Source of the DNA: Colimorpha_A sp045540115
GTDB taxonomy: Bacteria > Bacillota > Clostridia > Oscillospirales > CAG-272
Reading direction: 5' to 3'
Length of the DNA stretch: 5,062 nucleotides
Assembly (NCBI GenBank): GCA_045540115.1
Contig: JAZQGR010000119.1
Span: 1-5,062 of the forward strand
This document shows, in pieces, positions 1 through 5,062 of this stretch. Numbering within the stretch: position 1 is the stretch's first letter; every line of letters starts with the position of its first letter. Position numbers and translations under genes: made by a program. The notes under the pieces were generated by a model. The model did no database searches. It was not told the origin of the DNA and was given only the letters and a program-made list of their open reading frames with translations.

Positions 1-536
1 ACTTTGAATATGCATTTATTTATAAATTACGAAATTATATAATTCATGAAGACTTACCAATATTCAAATTATCTAGAGAAGTTGGAGAAGGTTATATAAA
101 GTCGAAGTTTATCATTTCAAAAGAAAAACTGCTTTTATCAACAAGAATAGGTTCTGCAATAAAAAATAGAATATCTAATAAATTCCAAAACACGGAAGAT
201 ATCGATATATTACCTGTTTTGCTTGTTCTCCAGAAATTAATTGTCGAAATACAAATAAAAGTACTTGCAGCCCTTTTTGATAGATTATTGTCTGCATTTA
301 AGAATTTAAGGGGTTATGTTTTAGATAATGAAGAAATATACCTGTTAAAGGATGGGGAAATTGTTAATGGCTTATTAAACGTCTTAAATAAATACTATAA
401 ATGTATGGCTGATAATTTTGTTTATAGTGAGGGATTGTTGGCAGATAAAACTATAAATAAAATCTATATGGATTTTTCTTATGTCTATTTTGGACAGAAA
501 GATGTAATATATAAACCACAAAAACAAAATGATTAA
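1..536 (+). CDS. Partial unknown protein with HEPN-like R-x4-H motif (C-terminal part)
   Basis: The frame is open from the left edge (first full codon at 3) to TAA at 534-536, giving 177 visible residues; the true start lies outside the window. Near the visible start is LRNYIIH (Arg codon 30-32, His codon 45-47), followed by E-D-L-P-I. From family knowledge, R-[N]-x3-H in a helical, charged protein is the signature of HEPN domains, found in RNA-cleaving toxins, abortive-infection proteins and related island-borne proteins. The rest is Lys/Ile/Leu rich and looks helical, with no membrane segment. There is no enzyme motif beyond the Arg/His pair. Base composition is about one quarter G+C, far below everything to the right, which suggests transfer. 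No partner gene is visible. Only the motif supports the HEPN call; the protein could be another helical hypothetical, and toxin activity is inference. Confidence 0.6.
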   Translation, partial: FEYAFIYKLRNYIIHEDLPIFKLSREVGEGYIKSKFIISKEKLLLSTRIGSAIKNRISNKFQNTEDIDILPVLLVLQKLIVEIQIKVLAALFDRLLSAFKNLRGYVLDNEEIYLLKDGEIVNGLLNVLNKYYKCMADNFVYSEGLLADKTINKIYMDFSYVYFGQKDVIYKPQKQND

Positions 537-544
537 ACCTATGG

Positions 545-1869
545 AGTAAAAATAATGTATTTCAAACCAAGAATATTTGTGAAGAAAAACTCAAAGCCTT
601 AAAAGAAACGCTTGGCAAGGCGGTAGAACGCTTGAAGCCAGACATGCGCTATGGTAATTGGTTAGATTTTTGGTATCAAACTTTTGCAAACCCTCATTGC
701 GGGAAACCACAAAGGTCGGATATGAAAACTGTATTTACCAGCATATCATTCCTGCGGTCGGGCAAATTCCGCTCAACGAACTCACGCAAAACGACCTGCA
801 ACAATTTTATGCAAGGCTGAAAAAGAACGGTAGATTGCACCGCTCCGAAAGTCACGGAACTGCAACGTCCAACCGAATGGTACGCTCCTGCCACGCACTT
901 TGCCGAGCCGCACTTGAAAAGGCAATCACCGAACAACTGATTACAAAGAACCCTTCTCTCGGCTGTAAACTACCGCCCAAAAAAGCCAGGGAAATGCAGG
1001 TGCTAACACCAAACGAGCTTGGACGATTCCTTGCCCGCACCAAAGAAGAAGGTTATTACGAAATGTTTTTGTTGGAACTTTCGACTGGCATGCGCCGTGG
1101 GGAAATCCTTGGGCTGAAATGGAGCGACCTAAACCTGACGAACGGCAGTTTGCGAATCGCAAGACAAGTCGTAGCCGCAGGCAGTCAAACCTTGGTGCAA
1201 GCCCCGAAAACGAAGAATTCCATTCGCACGATTATCCTACCGCCGTATATGGTAGAACTCCTTGCGGAAATGAAAAAGCACAAAACCTGCGAATGGATTT
1301 TTCCGTCCCCCGTCAAAGAAGGCGAACCGAGAAATCCGAGTGCAGTATATCATCGCTTCAAGCTTATCTTGGAGCGTTCGGGTTGCAAGAATATCCGTTT
1401 CCACGACCTAAGACATACCTTTGCAACCATGGCACTTGAAAACGGTATGGACGTGAAAACGCTATCCGATATGATAGGTCACGTTAGCGCGGAAACCACG
1501 CTGAACATCTACTCACATATTACAGATACGATGCGGTTGCAAGCTGCCGTAAAAATCGACCGCGAAATCGGCGGTAAAAACGCAGAAATACCTGAATCGA
1601 AGAACGAGCCGCCCCAAACCGTATCGAGCAAAATTGACGGCTTTGTCGAGCCGTACAAGCCCAAGATACGAAAATCGGGAACGGGCTGTATCACCATGAT
1701 AAACGAACACCTATACGAAGGACGGTATTCACCGAAAATCAACGGCAAGCGAATGGCAAAAAACGTCTACGCCAAGACAAGAGAAGAATGCGAAGAAAAG
1801 CTCGCCGAGCTAATAAAAACAATGAAAGCGGAAATCGCAGAACTTAAAAAGGCAACATTAAAGGGGTGA
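545..1869 (+). pseudogene. Tyrosine recombinase/integrase of integrative element, 5'-truncated and frameshifted
   Basis: This is a site-specific DNA recombinase of the Tn916/phage integrase superfamily, which would integrate and excise a mobile element. Numbering from the TTG at 658, the catalytic set is complete: Arg146 in TGMRRGE, Lys186 in PKTKNS, His249/Arg252 in HDLRHT, His275 in IGH and nucleophile Tyr285 in LNIYSH. The SAM-like core-binding domain precedes it (about residues 10-100). A C-terminal arm-binding/AP2-like module follows (GTGCIT to the end, about 342-403). The N-terminal part, including DMRYGNWLDFWYQTF, is read in the frame starting at 545 (frame 2). The sequence then continues as CKPSLRETT in frame 1, so one base is missing in the T run 682-685. 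Upstream, homology stops near 545 next to A+T-rich DNA, no ATG start exists in frame 2 before 644, and the N-terminal arm domain is gone. A shortened product from TTG 658 is possible but would lack the domain start. Confidence 0.85.
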
Positions 1870-1889
1870 CGAAATCAATCGTCACCCCT
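1862..1889. repeat. Hairpin at integrase stop codon (11-bp stem, 6-nt loop)
   Basis: AGGGGTGACGA (1862-1872) pairs perfectly with TCGTCACCCCT (1879-1889) around the loop AATCAA; the integrase TGA (1867-1869) lies inside the left arm. It is not followed by a T run on the plus strand (CAAAATTTG follows), so it is a weak candidate for an intrinsic terminator. It abuts direct repeat A, and the same hairpin-plus-repeat order recurs at 2268-2322. Confidence 0.75.
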
Positions 1890-1919
1890 CAAAATTTGAT
1901 ATGCAGTAAACAAAGAAAA
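1888..1919 (+). repeat. Direct repeat A (32 bp)
   Basis: First of three gap-free copies with the pattern CTCAAAATTTG-N4-GCAG-N4-CAAAGAAAA. By eye it matches copy B at 26 of 32 positions. It starts at the foot of the hairpin that follows the integrase. The likely role is an integrase arm-type site or an element-end repeat (inference). Confidence 0.7.
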
Positions 1920-1984
1920 GGAATTTTTATTTTTTGTAAAAAACCTGCTATTCCAAGCACATAAAAACAGAGAAAAATCCGCAA

Positions 1985-2003
1985 GTGGTCAAACATGTGG
2001 TCA
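1985..2003 (+). repeat. GTGGTCA doublet, 12-bp period
   Basis: GTGGTCA occurs at 1985-1991 and again at 1997-2003, one helical turn plus two bases apart, separated by AACAT. Short spaced repeats next to an integrase gene are a usual form of recombinase or excisionase binding site. With two copies of seven bases, chance cannot be excluded. Confidence 0.35.
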
Positions 2004-2123
2004 CGCCCGTTTCGGTGGGATATGGATGCTATCAGGAAATCGAAAATCCGACTCCGCAAAAATTCTTTTTCTGCCGTTACTATACCATACATCAGCACAA
2101 TAGTCAAGCGCCTTCTCTCAACA

Positions 2124-2155
2124 CTCAAAATTTGCATCGCAGTAGTCAAAGAAAA
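2124..2155 (+). repeat. Direct repeat B (32 bp)
   Basis: Second copy of the repeat, 236 bp after copy A, with the conserved blocks CTCAAAATTTG, GCAGTA and CAAAGAAAA in identical spacing. Unlike A and C it has no hairpin directly in front. Confidence 0.7.
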
Positions 2156-2164
2156 CGCCCGACG

Positions 2165-2203
2165 AAAAAAGCCCGAATTTATTTTCGAAAAAGCGCTGGG
2201 CTT
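2165..2203 (-). terminator. Candidate intrinsic terminator of the reductase transcript
   Basis: Read on the minus strand, AAGCCC (2203-2198) can pair with GGGCTT (2174-2169), and the T run continues to 2165, six T in total. The 23-nt loop has a possible inner CGAA/TTCG stem. It lies about 120 nt past the stop of the minus-strand reductase gene. The long loop makes it only moderately convincing. Confidence 0.4.
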
Positions 2204-2236
2204 CCTCTCTCTTCTGTGGTATGTTGTTGTGCTAAC

Positions 2237-2262
2237 AGGAGGTGCAGATGGATAACGAATAA
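2237..2262 (+). other. Strong Shine-Dalgarno with four-codon frame (possible truncated gene start)
   Basis: AGGAGGT (2237-2243) stands at good distance from ATG 2248, but the frame is only M-D-N-E-stop (2248-2262), directly before the second hairpin. A near-perfect ribosome binding site before such a short frame suggests either the remnant of a gene start cut by recombination or chance. No leader-peptide function is evident. Confidence 0.35.
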
Positions 2263-2267
2263 TCAAC

Positions 2268-2293
2268 GAGGGCTGACGAATCTGTCAGCCCTC
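2268..2293. repeat. Second hairpin (10-bp stem, 6-nt loop) before repeat C
   Basis: GAGGGCTGAC (2268-2277) pairs perfectly with GTCAGCCCTC (2284-2293) around the loop GAATCT. The outline matches the hairpin at 1862-1889, with a TGACGA core after a G run. Its right foot merges with direct repeat C. Neither strand has a T run right after the stem. It could contribute to termination of the minus-strand reductase transcript, but the conserved pairing with the repeat suggests an element-end role. Confidence 0.7.
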
Positions 2294-2322
2294 AAAAATT
2301 GCGTTGCAGAAAGCAAAGAAAT
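2291..2322 (+). repeat. Direct repeat C (32 bp)
   Basis: Third copy in the same register (CTCAAAAATTG-N4-GCAG-N4-CAAAGAAAT); it matches copy B at 25 of 32 positions by eye. It ends two bases before the reductase stop codon on the opposite strand, so it may mark the boundary between element and host DNA. Confidence 0.65.
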
Positions 2323-2324
2323 AT

Positions 2325-3254
2325 TTATTGTCTTTCAAGCAGAGGCTTTGCCAAAATGTCATCTTTTCTTGTGATCAGATCATCCGTCGCAATTGCCGCT
2401 TCAAGAGCATCCGTGCCTATACGGTCAACTGCCGCACCAAGACGCTCCTTGACATATCCGTTTTCCTTATACCAAAGCATAACCTTTTCAATAACGGTCG
2501 GAACTTCATCTGCCGAATATACGTTATTCAAGAGTGTTCCCATACGCTGAGTCTTTCCCCAAGTTCCGCCCACAAAGATACGGCAGATAGATGCCGCTTC
2601 CTTGGGAACAGCCCCGAAAGGACATTTTCCAACGCAAACACCGCAGCTGGTGCATTTAGACGTATCGATAACCGCCTTTCCGTTGACAACGGATACTGCC
2701 TTTGTCGGACAGCTTTCGGCAACGGCACATTTTTTACAGCCTCGGCAAAGCTCACTGTCAAAAGAGAACGCACGGCATCCCTCAACGCCTACGTCATTAA
2801 GACTCGGCTTCATACAGCTGTTCGGACAGCCGCCTACTCCGATCTTGAATTTATGCGGAAGCTTCACGTCGCGCATCCCTATGTAAAACTTATCGTATAT
2901 GACCTTTGCAAGAACCTGTGTGTCAATGTTTCCGTAAACGCAGGTCGTGCCTTTACAAGCGGTAATAGGACGAACCTTTGCGCCCGTGCCGCCAAAATAC
3001 AATCCGCGCTCTGCCATAAAGGCTTCCGCTTCGGGAATTTTATCAAACGGAATTCCAACGATCTCTGCGGCAAGTCTTGCGGTAAATATTACTTTGCCGT
3101 TGCCGTATTTCTCGGAGCATTCGGCGATAGCGTGAAGCTGGTCGGGAGTAAAAAGTCCTGCGACCGTAACGATTCTGCCTGAGAAGCAGTCGGTTCCTCT
3201 GTTTCTGAGAAAGCCTCTTCCTTTAACACTTGTTATTTGTTCATTCGTCAACAT
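2325..3254 (-). CDS. Siroheme sulfite/nitrite reductase-like protein with 2x[4Fe-4S] ferredoxin domain
   Basis: A cytoplasmic 309-residue redox protein of the DsrA/AsrC-like group (COG2221 type), expected to reduce sulfite to sulfide or nitrite to ammonia on a siroheme-[4Fe-4S] centre. Order of domains: ferredoxin-like half-domain of nitrite/sulfite reductases (about 10-75); siroheme/Fe-S domain with Cys100, Cys105, Cys143 and Cys147 (C-x4-C ... GVGGCPNSC); then a bacterial ferredoxin insert with Cys170, 173, 176 and 182-Pro and Cys201, 204, 207 and 211-Pro, the pattern for two [4Fe-4S] clusters; then a helical C-terminal tail. The ATG at 3254 follows GAGG (3267-3264) at nine bases and a consensus promoter, so the start is well supported. 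No AsrA/AsrB-like partner is visible; the gene stands alone, divergent from an ABC importer. The physiological substrate is not decided by sequence. Confidence 0.88.
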   Translation of the reverse strand: MLTNEQITSVKGRGFLRNRGTDCFSGRIVTVAGLFTPDQLHAIAECSEKYGNGKVIFTARLAAEIVGIPFDKIPEAEAFMAERGLYFGGTGAKVRPITACKGTTCVYGNIDTQVLAKVIYDKFYIGMRDVKLPHKFKIGVGGCPNSCMKPSLNDVGVEGCRAFSFDSELCRGCKKCAVAESCPTKAVSVVNGKAVIDTSKCTSCGVCVGKCPFGAVPKEAASICRIFVGGTWGKTQRMGTLLNNVYSADEVPTVIEKVMLWYKENGYVKERLGAAVDRIGTDALEAAIATDDLITRKDDILAKPLLERQ

Positions 3255-3274
3255 AGCTGTTTACCTCGATTTCA

Positions 3275-3303
3275 TTGACTTACATCTGTTTTTATGATAT
3301 AAT
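3275..3303 (+). promoter_or_regulatory. Plus-strand sigma-A promoter for the ABC importer
   Basis: TTGACT (3275-3280), a 17-bp spacer and TATAAT (3298-3303), with TG at 3295-3296 as an extended -10. The predicted start is near 3310, giving a leader of about 48 nt with AAGAGGA (3348-3354) as ribosome site. Its -10 directly abuts the -10 of the opposing promoter. Confidence 0.85.
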
Positions 3304-3332
3304 ATTATATCACGTTTTCCGTGATTTGTCAA
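3304..3332 (-). promoter_or_regulatory. Minus-strand sigma-A promoter for the reductase gene
   Basis: On the minus strand, TTGACA (3332-3327), a 17-bp spacer and TATAAT (3309-3304) form a perfect consensus with an extended TGA before the -10. The predicted start is near 3297, leaving a leader of about 43 nt with the ribosome site GAGG. The spacer contains an inverted repeat (3309-3325). Confidence 0.85.
3309..3325. promoter_or_regulatory. Candidate operator dyad ATCACG-N5-CGTGAT
   Basis: ATCACG (3309-3314) and CGTGAT (3320-3325) are perfect reverse complements around TTTTC. The site covers the predicted start of the plus transcript and fills the spacer of the minus promoter, so a bound regulator could block both. 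It is present only in the right half of the otherwise symmetric region. I do not recognise it as the box of a named regulator; alternatively it is a small 5' hairpin of the plus transcript. Confidence 0.55.
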
Positions 3333-3357
3333 TGAAATACGCCATTTAAGAGGATAT

Positions 3358-4317
3358 ATGAAGAAAGTAAAAACAATAAAGAACATCGTCGCTTTTCTGT
3401 TGATCACAGCAGTTCTGTTTTCTATGTCAGCGTGTAACGGTCAACCGAAAAACGAGAACAAAAATACGGTAGTCTTTACCGATGCCCTCGGTCGAGAGGT
3501 GAATATCAAAAAGAACCCCGAGCGAGTTGCCGCCCTTCTTGGAAGCTTCGCGGACGTTTGGATGCTTGCGGGCGGCAAGCTTTGCGCATCTGCTGAGGAT
3601 GCTTGGGAGGATTTCGGGCTTGAGCTTGACGATGCCGTCAATATCGGCGGCGCGCATTCTCCGAGTCTTGAGCTTCTCATATCAGCAGACCCCGATTTTG
3701 TTATCGCAAGCGCGTCCACTGCCTCCAATGTTGAGATGAGGGAAACACTGGAAGCTATGGGAATTGCCGTTGCATATTTTGACGTGGATAACTTTGACGA
3801 TTATCTGAAAATGCTCGATATTTGTACCAATATTACAGAACGCAAGGATCTGTACGAACAGAACGGACTTGCGATCAAGGCACAGATCGATGAAATAAAA
3901 GCAGAGTACAAAAATTCAGATATTCCCGAAGATGAACGAAAAGTCCTATTGCTGCGAGCCGCTTCAAGCTTTGTAAAGGCAAAAGGCAGCAGTGGAACGA
4001 TCCTTGGCGAAATGCTTCACGATATGGGCTGTATCAATATTGCCGACAGTAACACGAGCTTGCTTGAAAATTTGAGTGTAGAAGCGATCATTCGGGAAGA
4101 GCCGTACCACATTTTCGTGGTAACGATGGGAAGTGATACAGAGGCGGCGAAGCAGTCGCTTGAAAATCTGATAAAGGAGAACCCTGCCCTGAGTACGCTT
4201 GATGCGGTGAAAAACGGTAGATTGCACGTTATGGATAAAACGCTGTTCAATCTGAAGCCTAACGCGCGCTGGGCAGAGTCATACGGAATACTTTATGATA
4301 AGCTTACGAAAAAATAA
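3358..4317 (+). CDS. ABC importer substrate-binding lipoprotein (iron/B12-type, TroA-like)
   Basis: The extracytoplasmic binding component of a FecCD-family importer, predicted to be lipid-anchored to the outer face of the membrane. Residues 1-25 are a lipoprotein signal (KKVKTIK, then a hydrophobic stretch) with lipobox M-S-A-Cys26. The mature 293 residues follow the Peripla_BP_2 plan: TDALGREVNIKKNPERVAAL opens the N-lobe (about 41-60), ISADPDFVIA closes its second strand region, a long helical backbone follows (about 155-190), and the C-lobe ends with NGRLHVMD and a WAESYGILYDKL helix. The ATG at 3358 follows AAGAGGA and its own promoter. The gene overlaps the permease downstream. Relatives bind ferric siderophores, haem, cobalamin or other metal chelates; the ligand here cannot be read from sequence. 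Control shared with a siroheme/Fe-S enzyme makes iron or a metal-tetrapyrrole a reasonable guess (inference). Confidence 0.88.
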   Translation: MKKVKTIKNIVAFLLITAVLFSMSACNGQPKNENKNTVVFTDALGREVNIKKNPERVAALLGSFADVWMLAGGKLCASAEDAWEDFGLELDDAVNIGGAHSPSLELLISADPDFVIASASTASNVEMRETLEAMGIAVAYFDVDNFDDYLKMLDICTNITERKDLYEQNGLAIKAQIDEIKAEYKNSDIPEDERKVLLLRAASSFVKAKGSSGTILGEMLHDMGCINIADSNTSLLENLSVEAIIREEPYHIFVVTMGSDTEAAKQSLENLIKENPALSTLDAVKNGRLHVMDKTLFNLKPNARWAESYGILYDKLTKK

Positions 4318-5062
4318 GATAGGATATATATACGGTATAGCGATCCTTTTATTGCTTCTTGCTGCCGTTCTCGGTGTGCTTTTCGGATCATCGGAGCTGA
4401 GGCTTTCGGACATGCTTTCGTCGCTTATAGCGGGAGATATGCAGAGTCCCGAGGCAAGAATATTACTATACGTCAGATTGCCGAGAGTTCTTGGAAGTCT
4501 TATATGCGGTATGGCACTCGCCGTGTCAGGCGCGGTCATTCAAGGCGTGCTTGCGAACCGATTGGCATCTCCGAGCATTATCGGTGTAAATGCGGGTGCA
4601 GGTCTTGCTGTCACTATTGGCTCGGCATTGGGTATCATAGGTGGCTGGAGGCTCTCTCTGTTTGCTTTTGTCGGTGCATTCTTGACCGTGATGCTTGTCA
4701 GTCTCGGAGCAAGAAAATGGGGGGCTTCAAGAGGAACGGTCATATTGATGGGCGTAGCGCTGAACGCCTTGCTCGGCGCGATATCCGATACAGTCACCAC
4801 CTTCAATCCCGAAATCAGTATACAGTGCCTCGATTTTAAGATAGGTGATTTTTCATCGGTGACTTACGCAAAGCTGATACCTGCCACAGTGATCGTTTTA
4901 ATATCCGTCTTGATACTCTTGACATTTTCAAACGAGCTTGACGTGCTGACTCTTGGTGACGAAAACGCCAAAGGGCTTGGAATGAATACGAACGTGATGC
5001 GCGTAATATTCTTACTGCTTTCCGCACTGTTGGCAGGTGCGGCAGTCAGCGTTTGCGGTCTG
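4295..5062 (+). CDS. FecCD-family ABC transporter permease (3' end outside window)
   Basis: A membrane-spanning subunit of the same importer; 256 residues are visible of the usual 320-350. A first membrane helix follows the basic start MISLRKNK (about 9-31). Family hallmarks are RLPR (61-64), SGAVIQ (78-83), NRLASPSIIGVNAGAG (88-103), further hydrophobic helices, and the cytoplasmic coupling-helix motif LGDENAKGLG (220-229) that contacts the ATPase. The ATG at 4295 is chosen because the frame is open through it and it gives a basic N-terminus right before the first helix; later starts would cut that helix. It overlaps the binding-protein gene by 23 nt and has only a weak upstream ribosome site (GGAA), which suggests translational coupling. 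The frame is still open at the right edge; an ATPase gene probably follows. Confidence 0.9.
   Translation, partial: MISLRKNKIGYIYGIAILLLLLAAVLGVLFGSSELRLSDMLSSLIAGDMQSPEARILLYVRLPRVLGSLICGMALAVSGAVIQGVLANRLASPSIIGVNAGAGLAVTIGSALGIIGGWRLSLFAFVGAFLTVMLVSLGARKWGASRGTVILMGVALNALLGAISDTVTTFNPEISIQCLDFKIGDFSSVTYAKLIPATVIVLISVLILLTFSNELDVLTLGDENAKGLGMNTNVMRVIFLLLSALLAGAAVSVCGL

Larger units (their letters stand above)
1870..2324. other. Structured non-coding element end between integrase and reductase
   Basis: No convincing gene lies in these 455 bases. Open frames on both strands are short, overlap each other, run through the repeats and have no domain I recognise. The stretch holds three 32-bp direct repeats, two hairpins, a GTGGTCA doublet, a possible minus-strand terminator and a strong Shine-Dalgarno before a four-codon frame, each listed separately. 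Position directly after an integrase, together with repeated sites, suggests integrase arm-type binding sites at the end of an integrative element, or several accumulated ends. A clear core att duplication is not visible, since the other end is outside the window. Confidence 0.6.
3269..3338. promoter_or_regulatory. 70-bp inverted repeat with two mirror-image promoters
   Basis: The outer arms ATTTCATTGAC (3269-3279) and GTCAATGAAAT (3328-3338) are perfect reverse complements. The central TGATATAATATTATATCA (3295-3312) is a perfect palindrome. Both have the same centre between 3303 and 3304. The arms contain the -35 boxes and the centre contains both -10 boxes, so two polymerases cannot occupy the site together. 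Confidence 0.85.

Noticed and set aside
680..690. Programmed -1 frameshift site in the integrase
   Set aside because: There is no canonical X XXY YYZ heptamer in the right register and no obvious stimulatory structure; the missing N-terminus already indicates decay.
1889..2266. Minus-strand open frame of 125 codons in the non-coding block
   Set aside because: It runs through repeats A and B and both flanks, has no recognisable domain and no clear ribosome site, and overlaps plus-strand frames of equal quality.
1862..2293. Two hairpins as ordinary intrinsic terminators
   Set aside because: Stems are strong but neither is followed by a proper T run on either strand; possible weak terminator activity remains, but the structure plus repeat pairing is better described separately.
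1888..2322. CRISPR array
   Set aside because: The repeats are imperfect, only three in number, and spaced 236 and 167 bp apart, unlike CRISPR spacing; no cas genes.
1985..2374. Plus-strand open frame of 129 codons spanning repeats B and C
   Set aside because: Low-complexity content from the repeats; it runs into the reductase gene on the opposite strand and has no family resemblance.
2304..3182. Plus-strand open frame of 292 codons
   Set aside because: It is the antisense shadow of the reductase gene, whose minus-strand product has full domain and cysteine-motif support plus promoter and ribosome site.
4504..4839. Plus-strand 111-codon frame
   Set aside because: Out-of-frame shadow of the FecCD permease; the Cys/Arg-rich product has no membrane helices or motifs.

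Overview
The window looks like chromosome of a gut-type Firmicute (Clostridia, probably Oscillospiraceae/Ruminococcaceae-like). This is inferred from the integrase family, a lipoprotein signal with a Gram-positive style lipobox, strong AGGAGG-type ribosome binding sites and a stand-alone siroheme reductase-ferredoxin protein. No species can be named from the sequence alone. It divides into a decayed mobile-element edge (1 to about 2324) and an ordinary metabolic/transport region (2325 to the right edge).

Left part. Positions 1-536 are very A+T rich and carry the C-terminal 177 codons of an unknown protein. Its visible start contains an R-N-x3-H motif typical of HEPN-domain proteins. At about 540 the composition changes abruptly into a tyrosine recombinase of the conjugative-element/phage integrase type. 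The integrase keeps its whole catalytic core and C-terminal arm-binding-like domain. It has lost its N-terminus at the composition junction and carries a one-base frameshift in a T run at 682-685, so it is annotated as a pseudogene. The 455 bases after it are non-coding but structured: three gap-free 32-bp imperfect direct repeats, two hairpins of the same geometry placed directly against the first and third repeats, a doublet of GTGGTCA, a candidate minus-strand terminator, and a strong Shine-Dalgarno in front of a four-codon reading frame. This is best read as the recombination end, or stacked remnants of ends, of an integrative element.

Right part. A 309-residue siroheme sulfite/nitrite reductase-like protein with two ferredoxin clusters is encoded on the minus strand. 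A FecCD-type ABC importer is encoded divergently on the plus strand: a lipoprotein substrate-binding protein (complete), then a permease (cut by the right edge) whose start overlaps the binding-protein gene by 23 nt. An ATPase gene is expected just beyond the window.

The most striking element is the 103-bp spacer between the two divergent genes. It holds two near-consensus sigma-A promoters with extended -10 boxes on opposite strands. Their -10 boxes abut at the centre of a perfect 18-bp palindrome, and both -35 boxes lie in an 11-bp inverted repeat with the same centre (3303.5). An additional dyad, ATCACG-N5-CGTGAT, covers the predicted start of the plus transcript and the spacer of the minus promoter. 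The reductase and the importer therefore appear to be transcribed from mutually exclusive, jointly controlled promoters. That links siroheme/Fe-S redox chemistry to uptake of a metal or metal chelate; the substrate itself is not shown by the sequence.
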